A stretch of DNA of 64,000 bases from Lactiplantibacillus dongliensis (GTDB lineage: Bacteria; Bacillota; Bacilli; Lactobacillales; Lactobacillaceae): the NCBI RefSeq assembly GCF_005405105.1, contig NZ_BJDK01000010.1, positions 1 through 64,000 of the forward strand, given 5' to 3'. Both the position numbers and the translations under genes were made by a program. Below, in pieces: positions 36,050-45,576 of the stretch; position 1 is the stretch's first letter, and every line of letters begins with the position of its first letter. The notes under the pieces were generated by a model that was given only the letters and a program-made list of their open reading frames with translations, ran no database searches and was not told the origin of the DNA.

Positions 36050-38071
36050 TTAATTAGTTGCATCTTTGTTAGTTACCTTTAAATTCTCATCCACCACGGT
36101 CCCATTGCAAACAATCCGATACTGTCCAACTTGTTTACCAGATAATTGGAACGGAATGCTTAAGCGGGTATCCCGCGTAATGGTCAGATCGCGATACAGC
36201 GACGAAATTAGATGACTATCATCTTGAATATAGACTTTGACATCATTGGATTGCGACGTCGCCGTCGTTAACGTTTGGTAAGGAACTGTCGTTTTGACAT
36301 AAAAGCTCTTGGTTGGCGTACTGCTAGTTGGCCGATTACCTTTTGACATATTAACCGTAATCGTCGCCCCGGCCCGCACTTCAGTCCCACCTTCTGGCGA
36401 TTGTGAATAAGAATAGCCCGTTTTCTGTTCGTCTGAGTACCCCCGCTTGAGATCAACATTCAAGCGATTGCTGTGCGCATAATTCAAGATATCACTGCGG
36501 CTTTCACCCGTTAAATCTTTCAGCGTCACTAGCCGACTACCAGAACTAACCGTAAACGTCACGGTTGTTTTACTAGGCAACACTTGACTATTAGCCACGA
36601 CATCTTGACTAATGATTTGACCCGTCGCAACTTCAGACGTACTGAACCGTTCTTTAACGTCAAACCCATTTGCTTCCAAATCACGTTTCACGTCGGTATA
36701 AGTCTCATTGACATAGTTGCCAAAGCTAATCTTTTTCGACCCATTACTGAGGGTCAGATTAATCCGTGACCGTTCTTGGACCGTTGACCGTGCTCCCGGC
36801 AAACTTTTAATCACATGGTTTTTCGCCACGCGATTACTTTTGACCCGTTTGACCGTGCCGACTGACAAATGATGCTTCGCCAATAGCTTCGCCGCTGACG
36901 CTTGGGTCAAGCCTGAAACTCGCGGTACCGTGGTTTCTTTGGGCCGACTAAGTTCTAAGCCAACACCTAGAGCGCCCAACAATAGCAGTACAATCGCCCC
37001 AATAATCAATAGTTTACGCCGAAACGGATGACGTTTGGACCATGACCGTTTGGGTAACGGGGACTCATCAGCTGGTGTTGATGCTGGTTCAGTGGGTGGC
37101 GTTGTCGTTTGTGCAGACAATTTCGGCATCGCCTGGGTTGCTTCAGCTTGCCGATGTGCGTCAATCGCAGCCGCAATCTGGGCACTCGGCATGATCTTTG
37201 TCTCATCATTTCCAAAATCTTTAGGTTCAAACCGTTTTTCACCCGTTCGCAGCGTGGATAAGGTAGTCAAAAGATCGTTAGCCATATCTTCAACCGTGGC
37301 ATACCGATCCCGCGGGTCTTTAGCCGTGGCTTGTAAGACCACGTTTTCTAACGCTTGCGGAATCTGACTGTCATAGTCGCGAACCGATGGCATCTCACTT
37401 TGAAAGTGCTTTAATGCAATCGAGACGGCGGTTTCTCCTTTAAAGGGCACCGACCCGGTTAACATCTCATATAAAATAATGCCCAGTGAATAAATGTCAG
37501 ACTGCTTAGTAGCCATACTACCACGGGCTTGTTCCGGCGATAAATAGTGCACGGACCCTAAGATCGTATTCGTTTGGGTCATCGTATGTTCAGATAAGGC
37601 GACAGCAATCCCAAAGTCCGTAATTTTAGCATTGCCATTTTCATCAATTAAAATGTTTTGCGGTTTTAAATCGCGATGAATAATGTTATGCGCATGCGCC
37701 GTGGCGACCGCACTTAATATTTGTTCCATGATGTCAATAACTTGTTGAAGCGGCAACGGGAAACGTTCTTTAATGTAATTCTTCAAGTCCATCCCTTTGA
37801 CGTACTCCATCACCAAGTACTGCATCCCATTTTCTTCGCCGACATCATATAAACTCACGATGTGCGGGTGGACAAGCTCCGTGGTGGCGAGCGCTTCACG
37901 CTGAAACCGCTTGATGGTCTTCGGATCATCGCGCAAGTCCAGTCGCAGCAGTTTCACCGCCACATCACGGTCCAATATTAAGTCATGCGCCAAGTAAACA
38001 TTCGCCATACCACCTTCACCTAAAGACCGGATAATGCGATACCGTCCGCTAAGTGTGTAGTTGGGTGTCAT
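36050..38071 (-). CDS. prkC: PASTA-domain serine/threonine protein kinase
   Basis: 673-residue membrane kinase. Kinase domain residues 10-270: LGEGGMANV (P-loop), Lys40, HRDLKPQN with catalytic Asp134, DFG at 152-154. Linker rich in Pro/Thr, one membrane helix at 354-374, then three extracellular PASTA repeats (about 380-448, 450-516, 517-584) that bind muropeptides, and a C-terminal domain of about 90 residues. It overlaps the partner phosphatase gene by 4 nt (ATGA), so both are made together. Confidence 0.96.
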   Translation of the reverse strand: MTPNYTLSGRYRIIRSLGEGGMANVYLAHDLILDRDVAVKLLRLDLRDDPKTIKRFQREALATTELVHPHIVSLYDVGEENGMQYLVMEYVKGMDLKNYIKERFPLPLQQVIDIMEQILSAVATAHAHNIIHRDLKPQNILIDENGNAKITDFGIAVALSEHTMTQTNTILGSVHYLSPEQARGSMATKQSDIYSLGIILYEMLTGSVPFKGETAVSIALKHFQSEMPSVRDYDSQIPQALENVVLQATAKDPRDRYATVEDMANDLLTTLSTLRTGEKRFEPKDFGNDETKIMPSAQIAAAIDAHRQAEATQAMPKLSAQTTTPPTEPASTPADESPLPKRSWSKRHPFRRKLLIIGAIVLLLLGALGVGLELSRPKETTVPRVSGLTQASAAKLLAKHHLSVGTVKRVKSNRVAKNHVIKSLPGARSTVQERSRINLTLSNGSKKISFGNYVNETYTDVKRDLEANGFDVKERFSTSEVATGQIISQDVVANSQVLPSKTTVTFTVSSGSRLVTLKDLTGESRSDILNYAHSNRLNVDLKRGYSDEQKTGYSYSQSPEGGTEVRAGATITVNMSKGNRPTSSTPTKSFYVKTTVPYQTLTTATSQSNDVKVYIQDDSHLISSLYRDLTITRDTRLSIPFQLSGKQVGQYRIVCNGTVVDENLKVTNKDATN

Positions 38072-38814
38072 TTACTGGCCACCTCACCATCCACAGCCAC
38101 AATTAAAGCTGTGATATTGTCGTAACCGCCAGCTGAATTAGCCAACTTGATCAACGTAGCGCACTTATCAGCAACGGGTTGATCAGATTGTAAAACGGTC
38201 GTCAGTTGTTGATCCGTAACCATGTTTGTTAATCCATCTGAACATAAAAGTAACTGGTCACCCGGAATCATCTTATACAAGTTGGTATCAATATCGGCAT
38301 CCGGTGAGATACCGAGTGTCCGGGTAATGATATTCTTTTGCGGATGTTGCCGCGCTTGTTCCGCCGAGATTTCACCCCGCTTCACCAGCTCGTTAACTAA
38401 TGAGTGATCCTCCGTCAATTGTTGCAACTGACCATCGCGGAATAAATAACCACGACTGTCGCCAATATTGGCCATCAAGAATTCATCATTAAACATCAAG
38501 GTTGCGACCATCGTCGTCCCCATGCCGTTTAAATCTGAAAACTCACGGGCCTTCTCAATAATATGCTGATTTTCATCTTGAACTTCAGCGGCTAACCATT
38601 TTACAGCATCGGTTGGGTCGCTAAAGGTGGTATTTTCAAACCGATAGCCCATGTGCGAGACCGCCATTTCTGACGCCACATCGCCACCTTGATGACCACC
38701 AATGCCATCCGCAACAATGGCAAAATTAATCCCCGCGGTGTTCTTAAAAACCCCGACGTAATCTTCATTTTCTTTGCGTTGTTGGCCGATATCAGACCGG
38801 TATGCAAAATCCAC
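38068..38814 (-). CDS. stp: PP2C-type protein phosphatase
   Basis: 248-residue Mn/Mg-dependent Ser/Thr phosphatase antagonising PrkC. PP2C motifs: ADGIGGHQGGDVAS, GTTMVATLM, ANIGDSRGYL, LCSDGLTNMV and GGYDNITALI. The 4-nt overlap with prkC and its place after rsmB are the classic Gram-positive pair. Confidence 0.96.
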   Translation of the reverse strand: MDFAYRSDIGQQRKENEDYVGVFKNTAGINFAIVADGIGGHQGGDVASEMAVSHMGYRFENTTFSDPTDAVKWLAAEVQDENQHIIEKAREFSDLNGMGTTMVATLMFNDEFLMANIGDSRGYLFRDGQLQQLTEDHSLVNELVKRGEISAEQARQHPQKNIITRTLGISPDADIDTNLYKMIPGDQLLLCSDGLTNMVTDQQLTTVLQSDQPVADKCATLIKLANSAGGYDNITALIVAVDGEVASK

Positions 38815-38834
38815 GGTTTATCCACGCTCCACTG

Positions 38835-40178
38835 TTATTTTTTTCGTAAGCAGGCAATGAAGAAGCCATCTGACAAGTAATCATCCGGATAGATTGACAA
38901 TGTCTTGTCAGGCCGATCTGCTTTTAAATGATTGGCAGTCGGCGTTTTAACTAATTCAAAGTCTGGGTGGTCTGCTAAGAAGGCTTTAACCACCTGTTGG
39001 TTTTCTTGTTCGAGAATGGTACAAGTGCTATACGTCATGATACCACCTTTTTTCAAGGTTGGGGCCACGGCCGTTAAAATTGATAATTGGACTTTTTGTA
39101 AGTTCAAACTATCTTGTAACGACTTTTCATAACGAATTTCTGGTTTCCGGCGAATTAGGCCCAAACCAGAACAAGGCGCATCGACCAAGATTTTGTCAAA
39201 ATGGGCTGCTCCAAACTCAGCTTCGGCTTTGCGGGCATCCAATTCGGTGGCCGCTACCCGATCAGCAACGTTCATGCGAGCCGCATTCTTACCGATCAAC
39301 CGAACCTTAGGCGCATGAATATCTAAGGCAACGACTTGGCCGCCTTGATCAACGTCTAAAGCCGCCGCAATTTGGGTGGTCTTCCCACCAGGAGCGGCAC
39401 AGGCATCTAAGACCAGGTCACTGGGTTGAACATCCAAAGCTGGCACGACCAGTTGCGCACTCTCATCTTGAATCGTAAACATCCCATACTTCATGGCACT
39501 CGTATTGATGGCTTGGCCTTCATTAACAACAATCCCGAGTGGTGAAACTTGGCTGGCTTCAACGTCTAAGCCTTCCTCAGTCAACACGGTCATCACGCCA
39601 GCAACATCAGTCATAGCGGCATTAACCCGTAATGACTGCTTAGCCGGTTGGTTCAGAGATGCAATCAATTGTTGCATCTTGTCCGCCCCTAATTGACGCC
39701 GTAATTCCTCAATTAACCAGATTGGCATACTATAAGTGACACTTAAACGTTCATCAGGATTTTCAATGGTACTAAAGTCAGGTAAGCCACGCCGATCCAT
39801 TTCGTGTAAAACCCCGGTCACAAACCGCCGAATACCTGGGTGACCTTTCACCTTCGCGATTTCAATCGTTTCGTTGAAAACGGCGCGCTTAGGAATCTTA
39901 TCCAAATATTGCCATTGGTAAAGCGCACTCAAAAGCAATTCATGCACCCATGGATCGAGCTGATGCGGATGGCGCACAAACGGCTTTAACCAGTATTCCA
40001 AGGTCAAGCGATGTTGAATCACCCCATAGACCATGTTGGTTAATAAGTTAATATCCCGCCGATCCATGGAATGTTGATTAATTAATTGATTTAATTGTAG
40101 ATTTGAATACGCACCGTCTTTGATCTTAGCTAACGCTGAAACCGCTAACCAACGGGCACTATTGCCGACTTCACTCAT
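38835..40178 (-). CDS. rsmB: 16S rRNA cytosine-967 C5 methyltransferase RsmB
   Basis: 447 residues: N-terminal NusB-like RNA-binding domain (1-150) and C-terminal m5C methyltransferase domain. SAM loop DACAAPGGKTTQIA; cysteines in DAPCSGLGLIRRKPE and STCTILEQEN. It overlaps fmt by 4 nt (ATGA) and is followed by stp. A second m5C enzyme of a different branch is encoded at 1051. Confidence 0.96.
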   Translation of the reverse strand: MSEVGNSARWLAVSALAKIKDGAYSNLQLNQLINQHSMDRRDINLLTNMVYGVIQHRLTLEYWLKPFVRHPHQLDPWVHELLLSALYQWQYLDKIPKRAVFNETIEIAKVKGHPGIRRFVTGVLHEMDRRGLPDFSTIENPDERLSVTYSMPIWLIEELRRQLGADKMQQLIASLNQPAKQSLRVNAAMTDVAGVMTVLTEEGLDVEASQVSPLGIVVNEGQAINTSAMKYGMFTIQDESAQLVVPALDVQPSDLVLDACAAPGGKTTQIAAALDVDQGGQVVALDIHAPKVRLIGKNAARMNVADRVAATELDARKAEAEFGAAHFDKILVDAPCSGLGLIRRKPEIRYEKSLQDSLNLQKVQLSILTAVAPTLKKGGIMTYSTCTILEQENQQVVKAFLADHPDFELVKTPTANHLKADRPDKTLSIYPDDYLSDGFFIACLRKK

Positions 40179-41125
40179 TTTGTAATTACCTGCTCTCCAG
40201 TATTAAATTTATCCACGGCCCCATTTAAAAAGGCTGTGATGGTCATCTTAGGTTTCCCAGCTGGTTGCAATTCTTGCACTGACAGCGCCGTCTGATTAGC
40301 CGCCGCTAGCACTAATTCATGCTTGGTCTTGCGGACAACTTGCCCAGGTGCTTGCGTCACCGTTTCAGTTAGTGGCGTTACTTGCCAGAACTTAGTCCGT
40401 TTGCCATCGAGCATCGCATAGGCGATCGGTGCTGGCCGTAGCCCGCGGACTTGATCATCAATCTGAGCCGCCGTCTGGTTAAAGAAGTCCAATTGTTCTT
40501 GTTCTGGCTTGATAGTTGGGGCAAACGTCACTTGGTCTTCCGCTTGCGGTGTGGCTTTAAGTTCGCCAGCAATCAACTTGGGTAACGTTTCGAGCAATAA
40601 ATCACGGCCGACGAGACTCAGCTTGTCAAACATCGTGCCAGTATCATCGTTGGCTGCAATTGGAATCGCTTGTTGGGCCAACATATCGCCAGCATCCATC
40701 TTTTTGACCATATAGATGATTGTGATGCCGGTTTCGGCTTCGCCATTCATGATTGAATATTGAACTGGCGCCCCACCCCGATATTTCGGTAATAAAGAAC
40801 CATGCACGTTAACGGCCCCAATCTGCGCCGCCTTCAACAACTTGGTCGGTAAAAATTGACCAAAGGCCGCCGTCACAATGAGATCAGGCTGCAAGTCGAT
40901 GATTTGTTGCATTTCCGGACTGCCCCCGATTTTTTCGGGTTGTAGGACCGTAATGTCGTGTGCGACCGCCACTTGTTTGACTGGTGAGGCGGTTAAGATG
41001 TGTTTCCGACCGACTTTGCGATCTGGCTGGGTTACAACGGCTTTTACGTCGTAACCATTTTCAATTAAACTGGTTAAAATAGGCGCCGCAAATGCGGGCG
41101 TTCCCATAAAGACAATGGATGTCAA
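40175..41125 (-). CDS. fmt: Methionyl-tRNA formyltransferase
   Basis: 316 residues. It starts MTSIVFMGTPAFA; the catalytic and folate motif is NVHGSLLPKYRGGAPVQ. The C-terminal tRNA-binding domain runs from about 205. The start is TTG at 41125, placed by GGAGG 8 nt upstream; a TTG 15 nt earlier would put the ribosome site inside the gene. It lies 15 nt after priA and overlaps rsmB by 4 nt. Confidence 0.95.
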   Translation of the reverse strand: MTSIVFMGTPAFAAPILTSLIENGYDVKAVVTQPDRKVGRKHILTASPVKQVAVAHDITVLQPEKIGGSPEMQQIIDLQPDLIVTAAFGQFLPTKLLKAAQIGAVNVHGSLLPKYRGGAPVQYSIMNGEAETGITIIYMVKKMDAGDMLAQQAIPIAANDDTGTMFDKLSLVGRDLLLETLPKLIAGELKATPQAEDQVTFAPTIKPEQEQLDFFNQTAAQIDDQVRGLRPAPIAYAMLDGKRTKFWQVTPLTETVTQAPGQVVRKTKHELVLAAANQTALSVQELQPAGKPKMTITAFLNGAVDKFNTGEQVITK

Positions 41126-41140
41126 TTTGATTTCCTCCAA

Positions 41141-43564
41141 TTACATAAAATGCAAGGGTTCGACGTCAATCGCAATCTGCAACCCTTGTCGTTGTTGAAC
41201 TTGGGTCTCATGCAACAGCGTGGTTAACGTCGCCGCCAAATTCGGCTCACGCTTGTATTTAATGACGATTTGATAGTAGTAGCGGCGATTAACCCGGGCA
41301 ATCGGCTTAGGCGTTGGACCCAAGATCTGCGTTGACGGGGTTAATCGCGGTTTGAGCCACTGTAATAACTGGTACATACGTTTAGCAGCGATGGCTTCAT
41401 CTAAGTCACTCGCGGTAATCTGAACTGTAAAGTAGTATGGCGGATAACCGCCCTGATGACGCATCCGCATCTCATACTTAAAGAAACCTTCATAATCATG
41501 ATGCTGGGCAAAACGAATCGCATAATGATCCGGATTAAACGTCTGAATATACACATGCCCGCTTTTTTCTGCCCGACCAGCCCGGCCACTAACTTGCGTT
41601 AACAGTTGAAAGGTCCGCTCACTGGCCCGAAAGTCAGGCAATCCCAGGGCCGTATCGGCATTCAAGACCCCAACTAACGTGACATTAGGAAAGTCCAGTC
41701 CCTTGGCAATCATCTGGGTACCAATTAGAATATCGGCTTCACCGCTGCCAAACTGTGACAGCAACCGCGCATGGGCGCCCTTCTTACGGGTCGTATCATT
41801 ATCCATGCGAATAATCCGGGCATCTGGTAACAAGTCTCGTAATTCTTCTTCGACTTTTTCCGTCCCAGTACCATAATAACGAATCTGGTGACTGTGACAG
41901 TTCGGACAAATCCGCGGAATCGCTTCTTCATGACCACAATAATGGCACTTCATCGTATGCGTATCCATGTGCAAAGTCAGTGAAATATCACAGTTGGGAC
42001 ATTTCAAGACAAACCCGCAATCCCGACACAATACAAACGACGAATAACCACGCCGATTCAACATCAGCACACTCTGTTCGTGGCGATCTAATCGATCTTG
42101 TAGTGCCACTAATAACGCTTGAGAAAAGTTACTTTCAGCGTGCTTTTGCAACTCGGTTTTCATATCAATGATTGAGACTTTCGGTAACGGTCGCTGATTG
42201 ACCCGATCGGCTAACAACAACCGTTGATACACGCCCTTTTCAGCCCGCGCCCGAGTCTCTAACGATGGGGTCGCCGAACCTAAAACGACTGGACAATCGT
42301 GATACTGACTACGCCACAAGGCTACTTGACGGGCGTGATACCGCGGCGCGTCGTCTTGCTTATAGCTATTTTCGTGTTCCTCATCCATAATGATCAAGCC
42401 TAGATTAGTTAAAGGTGCAAAGACCGCCGACCGTGCGCCAACGACCACTTGGGCCTCTTGGCGCTTGATGCGACGCCATTCATCATATTTCTCACCACTG
42501 GACAGACCACTGTGTAAGACGGCCACGGCTTTCCCGAACCGGCCTTTGACCCGTTGGACCATCTGGGGTGTCAGTGAGATTTCCGGCACCAGCATTAGCG
42601 CCGTCTTACCTTGAGCCAATGCCGCCGCAATCGACTGTAAATAAACCTCCGTCTTCCCGCTACCGGTCACGCCTTCAAGTAAAAACGTGGTTTTAGCGGG
42701 CTGTTGAACGGCAGCCACAATCCGATCAACGGCGACTTGTTGTTCATCATTGAGCTTCAGCGGCTTGGTCGCCTTAATATTAGCCGTTGCATACGGATCA
42801 CGGTAAACTTCAATCGGCGTCTTTTTCAACCACCCTTTTTGTTCACCGGTCCGGATCACCGCTTCACTGACAGCGAACTGTTCACTAAACTTTTTTTGCG
42901 CTAGTGTTTCGCCGTTAAGCGTCTGTAGCCCCTTTAACAGTGCCAGTTGCTTGGCAGCGCCAGCACGAACCGTCTTCTCAGCGGCAACTAAATCCGCTTG
43001 ATCCAAAGCAGCGGTGATGCCGACCATCGTTTTATGATGAGCTTGGTTCTTAACTTGAAAATAAACTTCTACGGCCCCAGCAGCCTGTAAACGTAACAGT
43101 TCACTCACTTGGGCGGGTGTCGTAGCCACGTCGTCAAACGGCACACTCGTCTGACCATGAAACAGCGTCGTTTGAATAGCCGTAGGGGTGGTCGCCGTCG
43201 TCCGTAATAACTTGACATACTTGGCCCGCATCACGGCTGGTAACATCGTTTGGGCACAGGTAATTTGAAATGAAAAGGTACTATCAGCCAGCCACTTCGA
43301 TAGCGCTAATGCTTCCGAATTCAAGACTGGAGCTAGATCGACCACGGTATCAATGGCTTTTAGCTCACCATCATACGCCGGTTCGTCCTCATCATTGCAG
43401 GCCAAAACAAATCCCTGAACGCGGCGTTTACCGCGACCAAACGGGACGACTACCCGCATCCCAGGCTGGACTTGTGAACGCCAAGCCGCGGGAATACGAT
43501 AACTATACGGTCGATTGGTCTGCATCGTTGGCACATCGACCAAAACTTGTGCAATTTGTGCCAC
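41141..43564 (-). CDS. priA: Primosomal replication-restart helicase PriA
   Basis: About 807 residues. N-terminal fork-binding domain, then helicase motifs GVTGSGKTEVYL (Walker A), DEEHENSYKQ (DEEH box), GSATPSLET and GRAGRAEKSG. A zinc-binding cluster of cysteine pairs (CRDCGF, CPNC, CHYCGHE, CPNC) sits between motifs IV and V. The start is probably GTG at 43564 (GAGG 9 nt upstream); the TTG 6 nt earlier is too close. In the coaBC-priA-fmt-rsmB-stp-prkC operon. Confidence 0.96.
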   Translation of the reverse strand: MAQIAQVLVDVPTMQTNRPYSYRIPAAWRSQVQPGMRVVVPFGRGKRRVQGFVLACNDEDEPAYDGELKAIDTVVDLAPVLNSEALALSKWLADSTFSFQITCAQTMLPAVMRAKYVKLLRTTATTPTAIQTTLFHGQTSVPFDDVATTPAQVSELLRLQAAGAVEVYFQVKNQAHHKTMVGITAALDQADLVAAEKTVRAGAAKQLALLKGLQTLNGETLAQKKFSEQFAVSEAVIRTGEQKGWLKKTPIEVYRDPYATANIKATKPLKLNDEQQVAVDRIVAAVQQPAKTTFLLEGVTGSGKTEVYLQSIAAALAQGKTALMLVPEISLTPQMVQRVKGRFGKAVAVLHSGLSSGEKYDEWRRIKRQEAQVVVGARSAVFAPLTNLGLIIMDEEHENSYKQDDAPRYHARQVALWRSQYHDCPVVLGSATPSLETRARAEKGVYQRLLLADRVNQRPLPKVSIIDMKTELQKHAESNFSQALLVALQDRLDRHEQSVLMLNRRGYSSFVLCRDCGFVLKCPNCDISLTLHMDTHTMKCHYCGHEEAIPRICPNCHSHQIRYYGTGTEKVEEELRDLLPDARIIRMDNDTTRKKGAHARLLSQFGSGEADILIGTQMIAKGLDFPNVTLVGVLNADTALGLPDFRASERTFQLLTQVSGRAGRAEKSGHVYIQTFNPDHYAIRFAQHHDYEGFFKYEMRMRHQGGYPPYYFTVQITASDLDEAIAAKRMYQLLQWLKPRLTPSTQILGPTPKPIARVNRRYYYQIVIKYKREPNLAATLTTLLHETQVQQRQGLQIAIDVEPLHFM

Positions 43565-43595
43565 CGTCAACTTCCTCTCTTAACCCCACATTGGT

Positions 43596-44810
43596 CTAGG
43601 CACCGCGATTAATCGCCGCGGTCAAGACACTGTGGGCAATCTCAGTTTTCGATAATAAATTGGTCGTCACCGGCGTGCTATTTGGCGTTAATAAAGTGAC
43701 CTGATTGGTATCCCCATTAAAGCCCACTCCCGGTTGCGACACATCGTTAGCAACTAACATATCAAGTTTCTTTTCGGCTAACTTCTTCTCGGCATTTGCC
43801 AATAAATGTTGGGTTTCAGCCGCGAAACCAATCACAAATTGACCCGTCTTTTGGGCCGCTAATTGTTTCAAAATGTCAGCCGTTTCCGTTAATTCTAAGG
43901 TCAATCCAGTTTGACCAGGTTGTTTCTTAATCTTTTGGTCAACTGCTTTGACTGGTCGGTAATCTGAAACGGCGGCGGCCATCACTAACATATCGGTAGT
44001 GGCAAACTTGGCCGTCACTTGAGTTAACAACTCGGCCGCCGATAAGACTTCAATATACTGAACCCCAGCCGGCTGAGTTAAGGCTGTTGGGGTACTAATC
44101 AACGTCACTTCGGCACCCAATTCACGTGCGACTGTCGCCATTGCATAGCCCATCTTACCGGAAGATCGATTAGAAATATAACGTACGGGATCAATCATCT
44201 CACGCGTCCCGCCCGCAGTGACTAAGACTTTTTTACCATGTAAAGGTAAATCCGTTTGCTGGTCAATCAACGTCTGAGTGAGCCAATCAACAATCTCATC
44301 CGGTTCTGGCATCCGCCCACGACCGACATAACCTTCTGCCAGCATTCCCGTAGCGGGGGTCAACACTTGCAGGCCATCTGTCTGCAACTGTGCTAAGTTG
44401 CGTTGGGTCGCCGGATTAGCATACATATGTGAATTCATTGCTGGGACCACATATTTGGGAGCCGTAGTGGCCAGAATCGTCGTTGTGGCTGCATCATCAG
44501 CAATCCCATTGGCAACTTTAGCAATCAGATTAGCTGTGGCCGGAACCATAATCATCAAGTCCGTCCAGTCGGCTAAGGCAACATGACCGACATGCTTAGG
44601 ATCTTGCATCGTAAACTCATCGCTAAACACCGGTTGTTGCGTTAACGTTTGAAAGGTCAGCGGCGTTACAAATTCAGTCGCATGCGCCGTCATCGTCACC
44701 CGTACGGTGGCACCTTGCTTCATTAATTGCCGCACCAAATAAATGGCCTTATAACTCGCAATTCCACCACTCACAACCACTGTCACATGTTGATCTTGCC
44801 AAATACTCAC
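43596..44810 (-). CDS. coaBC: Bifunctional phosphopantothenoylcysteine decarboxylase/synthetase
   Basis: 404 residues making 4'-phosphopantetheine for CoA. CoaC flavoprotein domain (1-180): SGGIASYKAIY, the active-site His in KHVGHVALADWTD, and PAMNSHM (residues 123-129). CoaB synthetase domain (190-404): VTAGGTREMIDPVRYISNRSSGKMG and NDVSQPGVGFNGD. The CoaC substrate flap, usually with an ACG, reads LAEGYVGRGRMPE here, with Glu159 where the cysteine is expected. GTG at 44810 (AAGGG 10 nt upstream) is the likeliest start. First gene of its operon. Confidence 0.93.
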   Translation of the reverse strand: MSIWQDQHVTVVVSGGIASYKAIYLVRQLMKQGATVRVTMTAHATEFVTPLTFQTLTQQPVFSDEFTMQDPKHVGHVALADWTDLMIMVPATANLIAKVANGIADDAATTTILATTAPKYVVPAMNSHMYANPATQRNLAQLQTDGLQVLTPATGMLAEGYVGRGRMPEPDEIVDWLTQTLIDQQTDLPLHGKKVLVTAGGTREMIDPVRYISNRSSGKMGYAMATVARELGAEVTLISTPTALTQPAGVQYIEVLSAAELLTQVTAKFATTDMLVMAAAVSDYRPVKAVDQKIKKQPGQTGLTLELTETADILKQLAAQKTGQFVIGFAAETQHLLANAEKKLAEKKLDMLVANDVSQPGVGFNGDTNQVTLLTPNSTPVTTNLLSKTEIAHSVLTAAINRGA

Positions 44811-44878
44811 ACCAGTCACACCCTTTTTCAGTCATGTTTAGACGACTGATCATTTTCATTTTTAGTTTTGTTCATGTT

Positions 44879-45024
44879 GCCACTCTGGTTGGACCGGAGC
44901 AATGCCGGAACGTGGTGGCCGCGTTTGTGAGCCAAAAATCGGTCTCACAAGCCGGGCTTTATCTAAGTCGAAAACCACGACTAAGATAAACGACACCACT
45001 GAGCATTGTCCGGCCCGCCCGGCG
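44879..45024 (+). repeat. Structured intergenic element, copy B1
   Basis: About 146 bp with the same three-arm plan as A1. Outer stem GGaCCGGAgCAATGC...GTGGTG pairs with CACCACtgaGCATTGtCCGGcCC. Hairpin 1 is TTGTGAG/CTCACAA; hairpin 2 is TTTATCTAAGTCG/CGACTAAGATAAA. It shares the core GGAACGTGGTGGCCGCGTTT, GCCGGGCTTT and ACACCACTGAGC. It lies in the 544-bp gap between rpoZ and coaBC. No protein call is justified in it. Confidence 0.87.
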
Positions 45025-45082
45025 TTAAGACAGTCGCTGCCATGCAATTAGCCAAGCAAACAAAATCATGCCCCTGCCAGTT

Positions 45083-45229
45083 AACTAGCGCAGGTCGGCT
45101 CAGCCGGTGAAATTAGACTTAGCTGAGTGCTTTTTACTCAGGTTAGTCAAAGGCTGATTGATGAGACCGCACTTTGGCTTATCAATCGCGCCCACCACGT
45201 TCCGGCATCAGCTGAGCCGACTGGAGCAA
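45083..45229 (-). repeat. Structured intergenic element, copy B2 (reverse orientation)
   Basis: On the minus strand the outer stem GTCGGCTCAGC pairs with GGCTGAGCCGAC. The core CCGGAACGTGGTGG is followed by hairpin 1 GATTGATAAGCC/GGTCTCATCAATC and hairpin 2 GACTaacCTGAGT/ACTCAGctAAGTC. The 3' core is shortened compared with the other copies (TTTCACCGGCTGAG, lacking ACTGAGCATCA). It points at B1, only about 60 bp away. Distal flank AACTAGCGCAGG matches A2. Confidence 0.85.
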
Positions 45230-45320
45230 CAATGATAACATTTATGAATAACTTTTAAACATGCACAGGTTAATTGTATCAAGAATCAACAGTCACGTGA
45301 AGCTTCAAGACTGATGACAT

Positions 45321-45355
45321 AAAAAAAGCGCCAAGGCACACGGCCTCGACGCTCT
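45321..45355 (-). terminator. Terminator after rpoZ
   Basis: On the minus strand AGCGTCGAGGC pairs with GCCTTGGCGCT, followed by TTTTTTT. Confidence 0.9.
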
Positions 45356-45363
45356 TGGTCATC

Positions 45364-45576
45364 CTAGTCTTTATCGGTTTCGTCCGGGTCAATCATTAAG
45401 TCGCCCGCCGCGATTTCTTCCAAAGCCCGACCAATCGTCTTAACAGACTTGTATTCACTTAACATGGGAGCAGCGCCGGCGTCCAATTCATGAGCGCGCT
45501 TGCTAGCTAACATGATCAATGAGTAACGGGAATTAACTTGCTTTAATAAATCATCAACTGATGGATATAAGATCAA
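45364..45576 (-). CDS. rpoZ: RNA polymerase omega subunit
   Basis: 70-residue omega subunit. It contains [28 protein letters not shown] and [10 protein letters not shown], the conserved core. It overlaps gmk by 4 nt (ATGA), the standard gmk-rpoZ pair. Elsewhere in Firmicutes coaBC and priA follow in the same operon; here a terminator and the two structured elements separate them. Confidence 0.94.
   Translation of the reverse strand: MILYPSVDDLLKQVNSRYSLIMLASKRAHELDAGAAPMLSEYKSVKTIGRALEEIAAGDLMIDPDETDKD

Noticed and set aside
44862-45047. 61-codon minus-strand frame
   Set aside because: It lies inside structured element B1, has no ribosome site, and its sequence is explained by the repeat's stems.
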